From assembly GCA_964549915.1 (NCBI GenBank), contig CAZJWX010000010.1:40852-104851 (forward strand): DNA of 64,000 nt. The letters run 5' to 3'. A model generated the notes under the pieces. The model saw only the letters and a program-made list of their open reading frames with translations. It searched no databases and was not told where the DNA came from. The DNA is from JAUZRW01 sp964549915 (GTDB taxonomy: Bacteria > Chloroflexota > Anaerolineae > Aggregatilineales > Phototrophicaceae). The translations under genes were made by a program, and so were the position numbers. Shown here piece by piece: positions 18,901 through 26,042 of the stretch (positions are counted from its first letter, which is position 1; every line of letters begins with the position of its first letter).

Positions 18901-19962
18901 AATGCTGATAGTATCGTGGCTGCCTGCGCACGCACCAGAGAGCCGCAAGTCGTCAACAACATCACCTTCTCGTCAGACTTCCTGCCGAACCCGCTGCTGC
19001 CGGAGACGCGCTCGGAAATGGCGATCCCGCTGATCGTCGGTGACGAATTGATCGGCGTGCTCGATGTGCAGCACAACGAGGCGGATCGCTTCGATGATGA
19101 AGACATCCGCATTAAATCGACGCTGGCGGCGCAGGTTGCGGTGGCAGTGCGCAATGCCCAGGCCTTCGAACGCGAACGCCGCACGGTTGAACAGCTCAAG
19201 GAAGTTGATCGCCTGAAGCAAGAATTCCTGGCGAATATGAGCCATGAGCTGCGCACGCCGCTCAATTCGATCATTGGGTACAGCGAAGTGCTGCTGGATG
19301 GCGTAGACGGTGACCTGAGTGAGGATGCCGAAGAAGATGTCGAAGCCATCTACACCAGCGGCAAGCACCTGCTGAACATCATCAACGAAATCCTTGATCT
19401 CGCCAAGATTGACGCGGGACAGATGGAACTGCGCCGCACGGAAGTCAGCCTGGTCAGGTTGCTGGAAGAGATCGTCCACAGCAGCCAGATTCTCGTCAAA
19501 GAGAAGCCAGTGGAACTGCGTCTGGTGGAAGAGTCGCCCATTCCCGGCATCTGGGCTGATCCGCTGCGCATGAATCAGGTGATGCTCAACCTGCTCAGCA
19601 ACGCCATCAAGTTCACAGAGCAGGGCAGCGTCAGCGTGCACTACGGCTTGCGCGACGCCAACACAGTGCATGTCGAAGTCCGGGATACGGGTGTAGGCAT
19701 GTCGGATGAACAGCTTAGCGTGATCTTCGAGCGTTTCCGCCAGGTGGATGGCTCCACCACGCGCCGTGCAGGTGGCACAGGGCTGGGGCTGACGATCACG
19801 CGCCAGTTGGTCGAGATGCATGGGGGCGAAATCGGCGTGACCAGCAAGCTGGGCGAAGGCTCAACCTTCTGGTTCAACCTGCCGACATACGAAGCTTCCC
19901 AGAGCGAGAAGGCCGAGGCCAATGGCGCTTCGCAGCAGCAGCTTCCGGAGGTCGGCGACTGA
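12958..19962 (+). CDS. 2334-residue membrane histidine kinase with seven GAF-type and two PAS domains
   Basis: Domain order: membrane segment 15-38; extracytoplasmic sensor region 40-355 (Cache-like); second membrane segment 360-381; HAMP 381-436; GAF 460-605; GAF 620-780; PAS 782-915; GAF-like 920-1083; GAF 1085-1248; GAF 1250-1418; PAS 1420-1542; GAF-like 1545-1715; GAF-like 1720-1890; GAF 1895-2065; HisKA with SHELRTPLN (His2096); HATPase with NLLSNAIKF, DTGVGM and GGTGLGLT. Several GAF copies share EMAIPL, GVLDVQ and RFDDED motifs and clearly arose by duplication. The protein autophosphorylates on His2096 in response to periplasmic and cytosolic cues; the ligands are unknown. It probably signals to the single receiver protein encoded 365 bases downstream. 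GAGGGGAG upstream supports the start. Confidence 0.93.
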   Translation: MFQRLTKLFQSRLQTQLLVPLFLLVTIPILVLGSFLAYQLFLSETARADEQQLAALEEQALRISDFLLLANEDIEFLHSLNETRQVAEAILVNNQDAISNLRLDLIGSFTTLAEARGIYDQIRIIDRNGFEVVRVDYDPETETAFAVVTDDFRGDRPYFVDSSDNEPGELYISPLDLAREGQPPQIEIVGELENGVATLDNLVPVIRYALPIYATNPQTGLNEFAGIVITNVYADTLLDVVTSISNEAGNAFLLNSDGYYLANADQPELAFAFEEGISVLGRPEGEEYRAQALLPEDVVGSLLNAPIGTAAELSATIDGTAFNVYYEGISPPNAPEGYYWILVDTLDAAVVSAPINQRSLLTGLGVLGAIVLTIGVIVALARRITVPLADMSGRAARIAQGDYDAADELTYSNRGDEIGDLSRAFVDMSRQVRDAVSNLEARVASRTEDLRTSAEIASAANQIRNLDDLISLSVNLLRDRFDFYYAQIYLIDEANQYAVLADGTGYVGRLLLGRNHKLPLDGQSLVATAIQEEKLIVVQDTDRDERHLANPLLPDTKAELVVPLRSREAVIGVLDIQHNVPDAFSDDAQQLFQTLADQLGVTFENVRLLTDAEERARDLSAVAQVGTEAASTLDVTQLLRRVSRLTRDNFGLYHAHIYLKDDDAQAMVLAGGAGEAGLLMMEAGHRIPFNVDRSIVMQAVHTERTVKVDDVTDAPDHLPNELLPNTRSEMAVPMIVGNTLVGVLDVQSERPAFFNEENARVFGTLASQIAVAVQNARTFQAVQESQNLMQAVLDTSPSWIFAKDRNHRYIFVNDYYASAFGYTADQFIGRTDEDFFPEHIVFGDEEQGIRGFRTDDQQVLRTEEEIYVPVEPAVLADGTQIYLETRKRPLLNDAGEVIGVLGIATDITERYQAEEQRRIQLIISSTLNQAQATSDVLEAVLGFVSSVKAESAILYTVENNVGGQPENIITSAVWHNEIEDFPEWEGHVRALQDFPAAQLWLTQEDTLIEDTAEAGLTDQVRAWYDRLGMRSVAILPLYARGLWLGFYVFMWAQPREFSTFETNAFASIVQQATPVLDTLRTQQMVERRAAQLATVAQVSAEATRAVELEKVLDSVVNLTRDSFDLYHTHIYFTNYDAKLMVLAAGAGEIGRMMVARQHAIDMDARSIVAEAARSRQTQIVNDVTRGQLFLPNPLLSETRSEMAIPLMSGGEVLGVLDVQSNRIGRFDDEDAQVFETLAFQLTSAILNARLFEETQMRLREVTASGQIVEFGRSAEQLDAIIENSLSVVQEVMKPDNLVFSRYDYETDTWQGQVGVGEGMTSTLAKTFVDPSANYPHGMEALETREVIAVDDVTEYPDFPVEYIEILGLRSVMVAPVVVNDQAIGVFFLNYNSHARRFTEDDRRFVRNIALQLSLTIERRDAEAAVRRQSALVEASQDFISIASLDGVIEYINPGGLELAGYNSLEDVIGRPIADFQGLDIDMLSERAIPIAMQTGYWRGETRLLRADGQIIPVDQTIFPITDENGEALAIATIQTDISERKAAESQRALQLEIANRLNNAQSPQDVGSAMLPYLQAHSASAVAVFSFQVDDTGMPEGLTLLHSWNMGGDMPRLPIGSTYPISNFPSVNLWLANPSEPTIFANVAEDERLDEASRQMYAQTQTAAVTHLPLFTQNRWTGMILFSWESPQTFDDRNLQLLQAIQRQAGPVLDAVLAAEETRIARENAEMLARINAALSQADDELDILEAMATFASASKPQNIQLLYFDLDQQGNPDTVRMVGNWEADGWNPDHPLMKTTLNFNDFPIASLWLRDPFSLIVIEDVDADERLDPQTRELIKGIGAQSTISLPLFATGRWQGALSITWREPHYVTQQERAVYEELVGSFGSVVASRRAFLATQAANEEAQRRAAELETVARVSAAATTLLDQDELLQSVADLTRESFNLYHAHIYLLDLEHDLLVLAAGAGDIGRLMRANNHSIDMNADSIVAACARTREPQVVNNITFSSDFLPNPLLPETRSEMAIPLIVGDELIGVLDVQHNEADRFDDEDIRIKSTLAAQVAVAVRNAQAFERERRTVEQLKEVDRLKQEFLANMSHELRTPLNSIIGYSEVLLDGVDGDLSEDAEEDVEAIYTSGKHLLNIINEILDLAKIDAGQMELRRTEVSLVRLLEEIVHSSQILVKEKPVELRLVEESPIPGIWADPLRMNQVMLNLLSNAIKFTEQGSVSVHYGLRDANTVHVEVRDTGVGMSDEQLSVIFERFRQVDGSTTRRAGGTGLGLTITRQLVEMHGGEIGVTSKLGEGSTFWFNLPTYEASQSEKAEANGASQQQLPEVGD

Positions 19963-20327
19963 GGCTGACTTCGCCTGTAGAGGGACTGGCAGCGGGTGAC
20001 GCAAGGCACTCGCGCGAGCCAGGATTGAGAAATGGGGCAGGGGGCGTCCAGTGCGCTCCCACACCCCACCACGATATGGCTCTTTCACAAATGCATGCGG
20101 AGAAAACGAGCGCTTGTAGGATGCTGTTGGCGGCATCTGCCGGGGGTGGCCTACGAGCAGCAGTGACCCGCCAATGCGCCATCGCCGTACCAGACTGCCG
20201 CCGGGTTGCTGCTGCTACAGATGCCAATCGACGCGCTGAAGCACTATATCCTGTAACCCTCCATCCGTTCGACTCGTTCGACCAAACCGCTGCGCATTGT
20301 CGCAGCTTTGAACACGGAGTATAAATC
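19963..20327 (+). other. Intergenic leader between giant kinase and response regulator
   Basis: 365 bases with no gene or strong hairpin. The short open frames here lack ribosome binding sites. The length suggests that the response regulator gene has a promoter of its own, although no consensus pair was found. Confidence 0.4.
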
Positions 20328-20714
20328 GTGAGCCAGATCATCATCATCGAAGACAATCCGCAGAATGCCCGTATGGCGGAGAAATTGCTGCGCAAAGCCG
20401 GTCACGAAGTCATCATCGGCGAAGATGGCGAGCAGGGACTCGCCGCCGTCTTCGAGGGCGAACCCGACCTGGTACTGATTGACCTGGGCTTGCCCGACAT
20501 TGATGGCCAGACGGTCGTCGCCTTGCTGCGCCAGCGCGCGACCCGCAGCGTTCCGTTGATCGCCTTCACGGCCTGGCCGCCAGAAAAAGCCATGGATATG
20601 GCGCGTGCCTACGGCTGTGATGGGGTCATCACCAAGCCCATCAATACGCGCTCCTTCGCGCGCCAGGTAGAGGAATTCATCGAGCAGCATAACGCGACAA
20701 CCAGCCAATCCTGA
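20328..20714 (+). CDS. Single-domain response regulator (CheY-like receiver)
   Basis: 128 residues, only a receiver domain: acidic pair E8-D9, phospho-acceptor Asp52 (LVLIDLGLPDIDG), the Thr/Ser switch in LIAFTAW and Lys in ITKPIN. There is no output domain, so it works by phosphotransfer or protein binding. It starts with GTG, preceded by GGAG. It follows the giant kinase gene in the same direction and is the best candidate for that kinase's phosphoacceptor. It precedes the GNAT gene by 12 bases, so the two are probably co-transcribed. Confidence 0.9.
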   Translation: MSQIIIIEDNPQNARMAEKLLRKAGHEVIIGEDGEQGLAAVFEGEPDLVLIDLGLPDIDGQTVVALLRQRATRSVPLIAFTAWPPEKAMDMARAYGCDGVITKPINTRSFARQVEEFIEQHNATTSQS

Positions 20715-20726
20715 GGGAGACCCTGC

Positions 20727-21605
20727 GTGCCCAGCTTTCCGCATATCGACGGCCTGAGTGAGGATTACCCGCACTACCCGGTAGCCACGAGTCACTACAG
20801 TTACCCGGAATTGGCGGAACTCTACAATCAGGCACGTACCGATTACATCGTCCCGATGCCGATGAACGCCCGCAAGATGCAAGAATATGTGGAGCACTAC
20901 GACATTGACTTGAATCTGTCGGCGGTGGCCATCGACAAGGACGACGAAGAACCCAACGGAATCTGCATGCTGGGCGTGCGCGGGGACCGCACCTGGATCA
21001 CGCGCCTGGGGGTCATTCCCGTGCGCCGTCGTCGCAAATCAGGCGAATTCCTGATGCGCGTCTTGCTGGAAGAATCGCGGCAGATCAACGCGCGTCTGGT
21101 GCAGTTGGAGGTCATCAAAGGCAACGAACCCGCCTACCGCCTCTTTCGCAAATTGGGCTTCGAAGAGACTCGTGAGTTGCTCGTCATCCGCCGCCCACCG
21201 GGGCCGCTGGATCCGCAGCTTGTGCCGGAGATGCTCGTCGAAGAATTGCAAGATGATGAAATTGCCACCTGCCTGCAAGCGCGGGAACCCGGCGCGGCCT
21301 GGACGGAAGAAACGCAGTCGCTGCACAATAAAGACAGTCTCAAGGGGCTGCACGTCGAATTGCCCGACGGGGAAGCGGGGTGGGTGGTCTTTCACTACAC
21401 GCCCTTCCAGCTAGGGCACTTCGTTCTGGCTCCCGAAGCCAGCGATGAACTGCTCTACGCGCTCATCACCGCCGTTCATAATGCCTATCCCCTGCACGAT
21501 ACCAAGATCGAAAACCTCCCCGCCGATCACCCGACCTGGCCTCAGTTCCAGCGCTCCGGGTATATGGAAGCCTTCCGCCGCATCGAGATGTTTTTGTACT
21601 TCTAG
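20727..21605 (+). CDS. GNAT-family N-acetyltransferase
   Basis: 292 residues, GTG start after GGGAG. The N-terminal half has the GNAT acetyl-CoA motif around ITRLGVIPVRRRRKSGEFLM, and NEPAYRLFRKLGFEETREL is the usual helix-strand end of the fold. The second half (about 165-292) looks like a second, degenerate acetyltransferase lobe ending WPQFQRSGYMEAFRRIEMFL. Substrate unknown. It is probably in an operon with the response regulator, which may point to a role in the signalling output. Confidence 0.8.
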   Translation: MPSFPHIDGLSEDYPHYPVATSHYSYPELAELYNQARTDYIVPMPMNARKMQEYVEHYDIDLNLSAVAIDKDDEEPNGICMLGVRGDRTWITRLGVIPVRRRRKSGEFLMRVLLEESRQINARLVQLEVIKGNEPAYRLFRKLGFEETRELLVIRRPPGPLDPQLVPEMLVEELQDDEIATCLQAREPGAAWTEETQSLHNKDSLKGLHVELPDGEAGWVVFHYTPFQLGHFVLAPEASDELLYALITAVHNAYPLHDTKIENLPADHPTWPQFQRSGYMEAFRRIEMFLYF

Positions 21606-21648
21606 GCGCTGGTTTTCAGATTCTGGCACTCAGCGGTGTCTTGCCGCC

Positions 21649-22452
21649 CTACGCGCCTAGCAGCCCCAGATGTTCGCGGATGCTGACAATCAGACGGTTC
21701 ATGGCATTGTCGTAATCCTGCCGGGCATCGATGAACTGGTGGGTGATCAAGCGCAGCGGGATCGAGTCTTGCTCGGTGCCGCGCAGCAACAGCGGGAAGA
21801 TGCGCGTCTGGTTGGCTTCGGCGAAGCCTAACTCGCGCCGCACCCATTCGGATTGTGCCGAATTCTCCGTCAGCAGCGCCACCAGGCAGCCCGCATTCTT
21901 GATCGTCTGTGCGACGGCCTCTTCCCAATCGTCAGCGGGTTCAATCAGTTCATCCGTCCACACGCGCAGTCCGGCATTGGCCAGTTTCTCGCAGACGGGC
22001 TTCAGCCAGCCCTGGTCGAGGTGGCTGTAGCTCACGAAGATGTCGAAAGTCTGCGGCGTGGGTGTCACCTGCACCAGCAGTTCGCGCCGCTTCATAATGG
22101 CTTCAATCGTCTCTACCAATTCCTGCCGCGCGAAGGGCTTCACGATGTAATCATCCGCACCCAGTACCATGCCCTGCCGCCGATCCGCGTTCGAATCCAG
22201 GGCGGTGAGGAAGATGAACGGCGTGAATGGCACGATTTTGGCCTGGGTGAGCTGTTGCAGCACCTGGAAGCCGTTCAGGTAGCGCATCATGATGTCGCAC
22301 AGGATGATGTCCGGTTCATGCTCCGTCGCCAACCGCACGCCATCCGCGCCGTTGGACGCGCAGATGACCTCATAGTCGCGTGGTTCGAGGATGGCACGCA
22401 CCAGCCGCTGCACATCCTGGTCGTCTTCGATCAATAACACATTCAGACTCAT
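21649..22452 (-). CDS. Receiver-TIR fusion protein
   Basis: 267 residues from ATG 22452 (GGATGG five bases upstream). Residues 1-125 are a receiver domain: E9-D10-D11, phospho-Asp53 in ILCDIMM, Thr in FLTALD and Lys105 in VKPFARQ. Residues 136-265 are a TIR domain: FDIFVSYSHLD, a BB-loop-like region before DDWEEAV, and SEWVRRELGFAEA. Glu207 in WVRRE falls where NAD-cleaving TIR domains have their catalytic Glu. TIR domains either scaffold signalling or hydrolyse NAD+; here phosphorylation of the receiver could control that. It is convergent with the GNAT gene (43-base gap) and close to the giant kinase. Activity is unproven. Confidence 0.88.
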   Translation of the reverse strand: MSLNVLLIEDDQDVQRLVRAILEPRDYEVICASNGADGVRLATEHEPDIILCDIMMRYLNGFQVLQQLTQAKIVPFTPFIFLTALDSNADRRQGMVLGADDYIVKPFARQELVETIEAIMKRRELLVQVTPTPQTFDIFVSYSHLDQGWLKPVCEKLANAGLRVWTDELIEPADDWEEAVAQTIKNAGCLVALLTENSAQSEWVRRELGFAEANQTRIFPLLLRGTEQDSIPLRLITHQFIDARQDYDNAMNRLIVSIREHLGLLGA

Positions 22453-22868
22453 TACAAACCATCCGTTACTCAGGAGTACCGCCGAATAACCCGTCACCTA
22501 ACTGTACCCCATCCGCCGCAAAAACAGAAAAAATCACCCCGGCTCATCACAGGGCCATCGCATCAAAAAAACCACAAAGCCACACAGAACACAAAGAAAA
22601 CGCCCACACCCCGCTTGCGCAAGGGAAAAATGGGTATGGGGGGACGGAGGGGGGCAAAATGGGTGACTCACAGTACTTTGCCCCCAATTTCCCCGTTTCC
22701 ACGCCCATCAAGTTTTAAGGCGATCCCCCTGCGGCTCATCATTCTTTCAGCCAATGCAAAGAGAAATCCGAAGCACGACTCATCCAATACCTTCTTCTGC
22801 TTCGTGCACTTTACAAGGTTTTTCTGAGGGAAAACCCATTTACTGAACGATTCGTGAAGGATTTCGGT
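22453..22868. other. Gene-free spacer upstream of the DUF7282-repeat gene
   Basis: About 415 bases with an A- and C-rich middle (around 22540-22610) and a G-run segment at 22620-22660. No gene, hairpin terminator or clear promoter pair was recognised. It must hold the promoters of two divergent genes. Confidence 0.4.
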
Positions 22869-24299
22869 ATGAAGAAGTTGTTGTTCCCCCTTGTACTGGT
22901 AGCGTTGCTACTGGCTGTTCCGGTTTTCGCACAAGATATGGAAATGACCCCCTCCGTGACAGTCAGCGATCAGTTGTCGCTGGATGGCACGGTCACGGTC
23001 GATACGGTCGTCAGCGCAGGCCCCGGCTGGATCGTGATTCATGCAGATAACGGCGAAGGTGCTCCCGGCGCTGTCATCGGGCAGAGTCAGGTCAACGTCG
23101 GCACCAGCCAGAACGTTTCCGTTGACATCAACACAGAAGCCGCCACCGCCACGCTCTTCGCCATGTTGCACGAAGACACGGGCGAAGTCGGCGTTTATGA
23201 ATTTGGTCAGGTAGAAGGCGCGGATGGTCCCGTCGCTGTGGATGGGCAGGTGGTGACGCCGTCCTTCACCGTCGAATTGGTGCATGCGTACGATCAGTTC
23301 GTCGCGGATGACGGCAGCATCAACGTCGCTAGCGTGACCACGCAGCAGAATGGCTGGATTGTTGTCCACGCCGATAACGGGGAAGGTGCTCCTGGCCCCG
23401 TGATTGGCTTTGCCCAGGTGACTTCCGGTCAGAATACCGATGTCGCTGTGGAATTGGACAGCGAAGGGCTGACCGATGTGGTCTTCCCCATGCTGCACGT
23501 GGACACGGGCGAAGCCGGTGCCTATGAATTCGGTCAGGTGGAAGGCGCGGATGGCCCCGTTGTGATTGATGGCACGGTCGCCGTGTTCCCCATTACCGTC
23601 GGCACCCCCGCGATGCGCGTCCCCGACCAGATCGTCATCGGCAGCGATGCTACGATGGACATGAACCCCAATCCCGCCCTGGTCGCCGAACAGGTGCTCA
23701 GCGATGGCCCTGGCTGGCTGGTTGTGCACGCTGATGGTGGTGGTCAGCCCGGCCCGGTAATCGGTTTCACCGCTGTTGAAGATGGCACCAACCTGGATGT
23801 CGTCGTGGAACTGGATGCTGAAGGCGTGACCCCGGTTCTGTATCCGATGCTGCATGTGGATACGGGCGAAGTCGGCACGTACGAATTCGGTCAGGTAGAA
23901 GGCGCGGATGGCCCGGTTGTCGTCAATGACGCTGTGCTGACCTTCCCGGTGGATGCTGCACCCAGCATTGACTACGAAGGCACGCTGGATGGCAACGTCC
24001 TCACCGTCGATAGCGCGGTCATTGATGTCGCTGGCTGGCTTGTCATCCACGCGGATAACGGCGAAGGTGCGCCAGGCCCTGTGCTGGGCTTTGCGCCGCT
24101 GGTTCCGGGCATGAACGAGAACATCGCCGTTGAACTGGACGAAGCGGGCATCACCGATACGCTCTTCCCCATGCTGCACTACGACACGGGCGAAGCTGGT
24201 GTCTACGAGTTCGGCCAGGTGGAAGGCGCGGACGGCCCGGTTGTCGTCAACGGCAACGTGGTTGCTGGCCCGCTGAACCCCATGAGCGCGATGGAGTGA
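22869..24299 (+). CDS. Secreted protein with four DUF7282-like repeats
   Basis: 476 residues from the ATG at 22869, preceded by GAAGG; a GTG 15 bases upstream would only add residues in front of the signal peptide. Signal peptide MKKLLFPLVLVALLLAVPVFA. The rest is four repeats of about 110 residues, each with GW(I/L)V(I/V)HAD, G.PGPVIG, V(E/D)LD, PMLH.DTGE and YEFGQVEGADGPV. This pattern fits DUF7282, known mostly from haloarchaea and some bacteria and of unknown function. There is no membrane anchor or sorting tail, so it is exported and perhaps cell-associated through partners. The repeats are conserved even at DNA level, which suggests recent amplification. Confidence 0.8.
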   Translation: MKKLLFPLVLVALLLAVPVFAQDMEMTPSVTVSDQLSLDGTVTVDTVVSAGPGWIVIHADNGEGAPGAVIGQSQVNVGTSQNVSVDINTEAATATLFAMLHEDTGEVGVYEFGQVEGADGPVAVDGQVVTPSFTVELVHAYDQFVADDGSINVASVTTQQNGWIVVHADNGEGAPGPVIGFAQVTSGQNTDVAVELDSEGLTDVVFPMLHVDTGEAGAYEFGQVEGADGPVVIDGTVAVFPITVGTPAMRVPDQIVIGSDATMDMNPNPALVAEQVLSDGPGWLVVHADGGGQPGPVIGFTAVEDGTNLDVVVELDAEGVTPVLYPMLHVDTGEVGTYEFGQVEGADGPVVVNDAVLTFPVDAAPSIDYEGTLDGNVLTVDSAVIDVAGWLVIHADNGEGAPGPVLGFAPLVPGMNENIAVELDEAGITDTLFPMLHYDTGEAGVYEFGQVEGADGPVVVNGNVVAGPLNPMSAME

Positions 24300-24354
24300 A
24301 CGATCGCGATTGGGCTGAGCGTTAATCGCGCCGACGATTGAGTTAATGATGATG

Positions 24355-24379
24355 AAGGGGATCCTGCGGGTTCCCCTTT
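24355..24379 (+). terminator. Terminator after the DUF7282-repeat gene
   Basis: AAGGGGA-T-CC TGCG GG-T-TCCCCTT forms a nine-pair stem with one internal mismatch and ends in TTT, 55 bases after the stop. Confidence 0.7.
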
Positions 24380-24572
24380 GTCATCTATCATCCAGATGCA
24401 CTTGCCCTGGCGTATAGCATTCCAGTTCACGACCACGAGAACCGCTGTGTCTCGTGTAGCAGGGCGCGGGGCGGGGGCAGGCAACAACCGTCGATCAACC
24501 TGCCGATTTGGTCATCGCCCTGGTGGATGAACCTGTTATACTGAACACGGGATCACAACCTGATGTCTCATC

Positions 24573-25145
24573 ATGAGCGAATTTCCGATAACGACAATTT
24601 TGCAACGAATCCAGACGGGCGATGAAGAGGCGCTGCTGATGCTCCACGATCGCTACGTCAACATTGTCTATTCTGTGGCCTACCGCATCCTCAACAACGG
24701 GCAAGATGCGGAAGAGGTGGTGCAGGATGTCTTCCTGCGTGTCTGGGAGCGATCTGCCAGTTACGACGAGCGCAAGGGGAAATTCACCACCTGGATCGCC
24801 ACGATCTCGCGGCGTATGGCTATCGATCGGCTGCGCTCCCGCGAACGAAAAACGCCCGACCAGATGCTTTCGATGGATGCCGCGCCGCACCTGTGGGAGA
24901 CCACGCTCGTGCAAGAAGATATGACGGATTTGCAGCGCAGCCTGCTTTCCGCCATGCGCGAACTCTCCCAGGAACAGCAGCAGGCCATTCAGCTCGCCTA
25001 TTTTCATGGGATGAGCCACGCCGACATCGCCGCGCATCTGAACCGTCCCCTGGGCACGGTGAAATCACACATTCGCCTGGGAATGCAGAAGCTGCGTGGA
25101 ATCTGGCTGCGCGAACAACCCGTATCGACCGATGAAGAACCCTGA
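24573..25145 (+). CDS. ECF RNA polymerase sigma factor
   Basis: 190 residues. Region 2 has DAEEVVQDVFLRVWERSASY and FTTWIATISRRMAIDRLRSR; region 4 has LAYFHGMSHADIAAHLNRP and GTVKSHIRLGMQKLR. Only sigma regions 2 and 4 are present, as in extracytoplasmic-function factors (SigK/RpoE group). It directs core polymerase to a stress or envelope regulon. The next gene, 29 bases downstream, encodes an RskA-like anti-sigma factor, the usual partner. The ribosome binding site is weak. A TATACT at 24537-24542 lies 31 bases before the start. Confidence 0.92.
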   Translation: MSEFPITTILQRIQTGDEEALLMLHDRYVNIVYSVAYRILNNGQDAEEVVQDVFLRVWERSASYDERKGKFTTWIATISRRMAIDRLRSRERKTPDQMLSMDAAPHLWETTLVQEDMTDLQRSLLSAMRELSQEQQQAIQLAYFHGMSHADIAAHLNRPLGTVKSHIRLGMQKLRGIWLREQPVSTDEEP

Positions 25146-25174
25146 CCACCCTATCAAGTTGTTGACCGAAACCG

Positions 25175-25927
25175 ATGATGGATCGAGAAACTTTACTGGA
25201 ATCAATTCCCGCATACGCGCTGGGTGCGCTGGATGACGAAGAACGCCGTCAGGTAGAGCAATTGCTTGCTACCGATGCCGAAGCGCAGCAGCGCCTTGTG
25301 GAATACGAAGCCATCGCCGAATTGCTGGTGCTGGATGCGCCGCTGCGGCAGGCTCCGTCACACTTGAAAGACGACCTGCGCCAGCGCCTCACACAGCAGC
25401 CACCCGGCACTGTCACATCCCTCCCACCGCAGACGGAAGTCCCGCAGCGCAGCACATCGCGGCAGGTCTGGTTGGCAGCGGCAGCGGCGGTGGTCGTCGT
25501 CTTCGTCGCCGCCGGGCTGGTTGGCGTGCTGATGCTGACGATCTTCCCCTCACCGCCGACCGGTGGGGCAGCGCTCTGGGCACAGCTTCGTCAGCAGGCT
25601 GATTCACAACAATTTGAGGTGGATGCTGCCGATTTCGTGGGGGTGACGGGGGAACTGCTGGTCTCCGCTGATGGGACACAGGCTGTGCTGCGCGTCGCCA
25701 ACTTCCCACAGATTAGCACCGACAAGACCTTCCAATTCTGGCTGGTCACCCCAGACGAGGTACGCAGCGGCGGCACCTGGTTCCCACGTGCGGATCGTGA
25801 TGAGTTCTTCATTGTGCTGGAACTGGATACCCCCCTGCAAGAACTGGTGCGCATCGGTTGCTCGATTGAACCCAGCGGAGGCAGCGAAAGCCCCACCGGC
25901 CCGCGTGTCTTCAACATTCGGCTCTGA
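25175..25927 (+). CDS. RskA-like membrane anti-sigma factor
   Basis: 250 residues. The N-terminal 75 residues form a helical anti-sigma domain (LLESIPAYALGALDDEERRQ) without the Cys/His zinc motif. A single membrane segment lies at about 98-123 (WLAAAAAVVVVFVAAGLVGV), and the outside part is a beta-rich RskA C-terminal domain with FQFWLV and VFNIRL. It should hold the upstream sigma factor at the membrane until proteolysis releases it. Two ATGs are adjacent at the start and the ribosome binding site is weak, which suggests coupling to translation of the sigma gene. Confidence 0.88.
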   Translation: MMDRETLLESIPAYALGALDDEERRQVEQLLATDAEAQQRLVEYEAIAELLVLDAPLRQAPSHLKDDLRQRLTQQPPGTVTSLPPQTEVPQRSTSRQVWLAAAAAVVVVFVAAGLVGVLMLTIFPSPPTGGAALWAQLRQQADSQQFEVDAADFVGVTGELLVSADGTQAVLRVANFPQISTDKTFQFWLVTPDEVRSGGTWFPRADRDEFFIVLELDTPLQELVRIGCSIEPSGGSESPTGPRVFNIRL

Positions 25928-25931
25928 CGTA

Positions 25932-26018
25932 GAGACCCATCCACCCGCTGGCTCCCTCCGCTTCGCAAGTGGAGAAGCGGTTCCCGCCACGAAGTGGGGG
26001 GCATCAGCGAAGGGTCTC
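25932..26018. repeat. Nested inverted repeats between convergent genes
   Basis: The outer arms GAGACCC (25932-25938) and GGGTCTC (26012-26018) enclose CCGCTTC...GAAGCGG (25958-25980) and a smaller CCCGCCAC/GTGGGGGG hairpin. It lies between the anti-sigma gene and the convergent glycosyltransferase gene and could end transcription from both sides. The folded shape resembles small non-autonomous repeat elements. Confidence 0.5.
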
Positions 26019-26042
26019 AGCCTGGGGCGAGGCATCGTCGGA

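Noticed and set aside
22540..22610. A/C-rich stretch considered as a CRISPR or tandem repeat
   Set aside because: No regularly spaced identical repeats are present.
22908..24179. 423-residue frame opposite the DUF7282-repeat gene
   Set aside because: Its repeats merely mirror the sense-strand repeats; no start signal.
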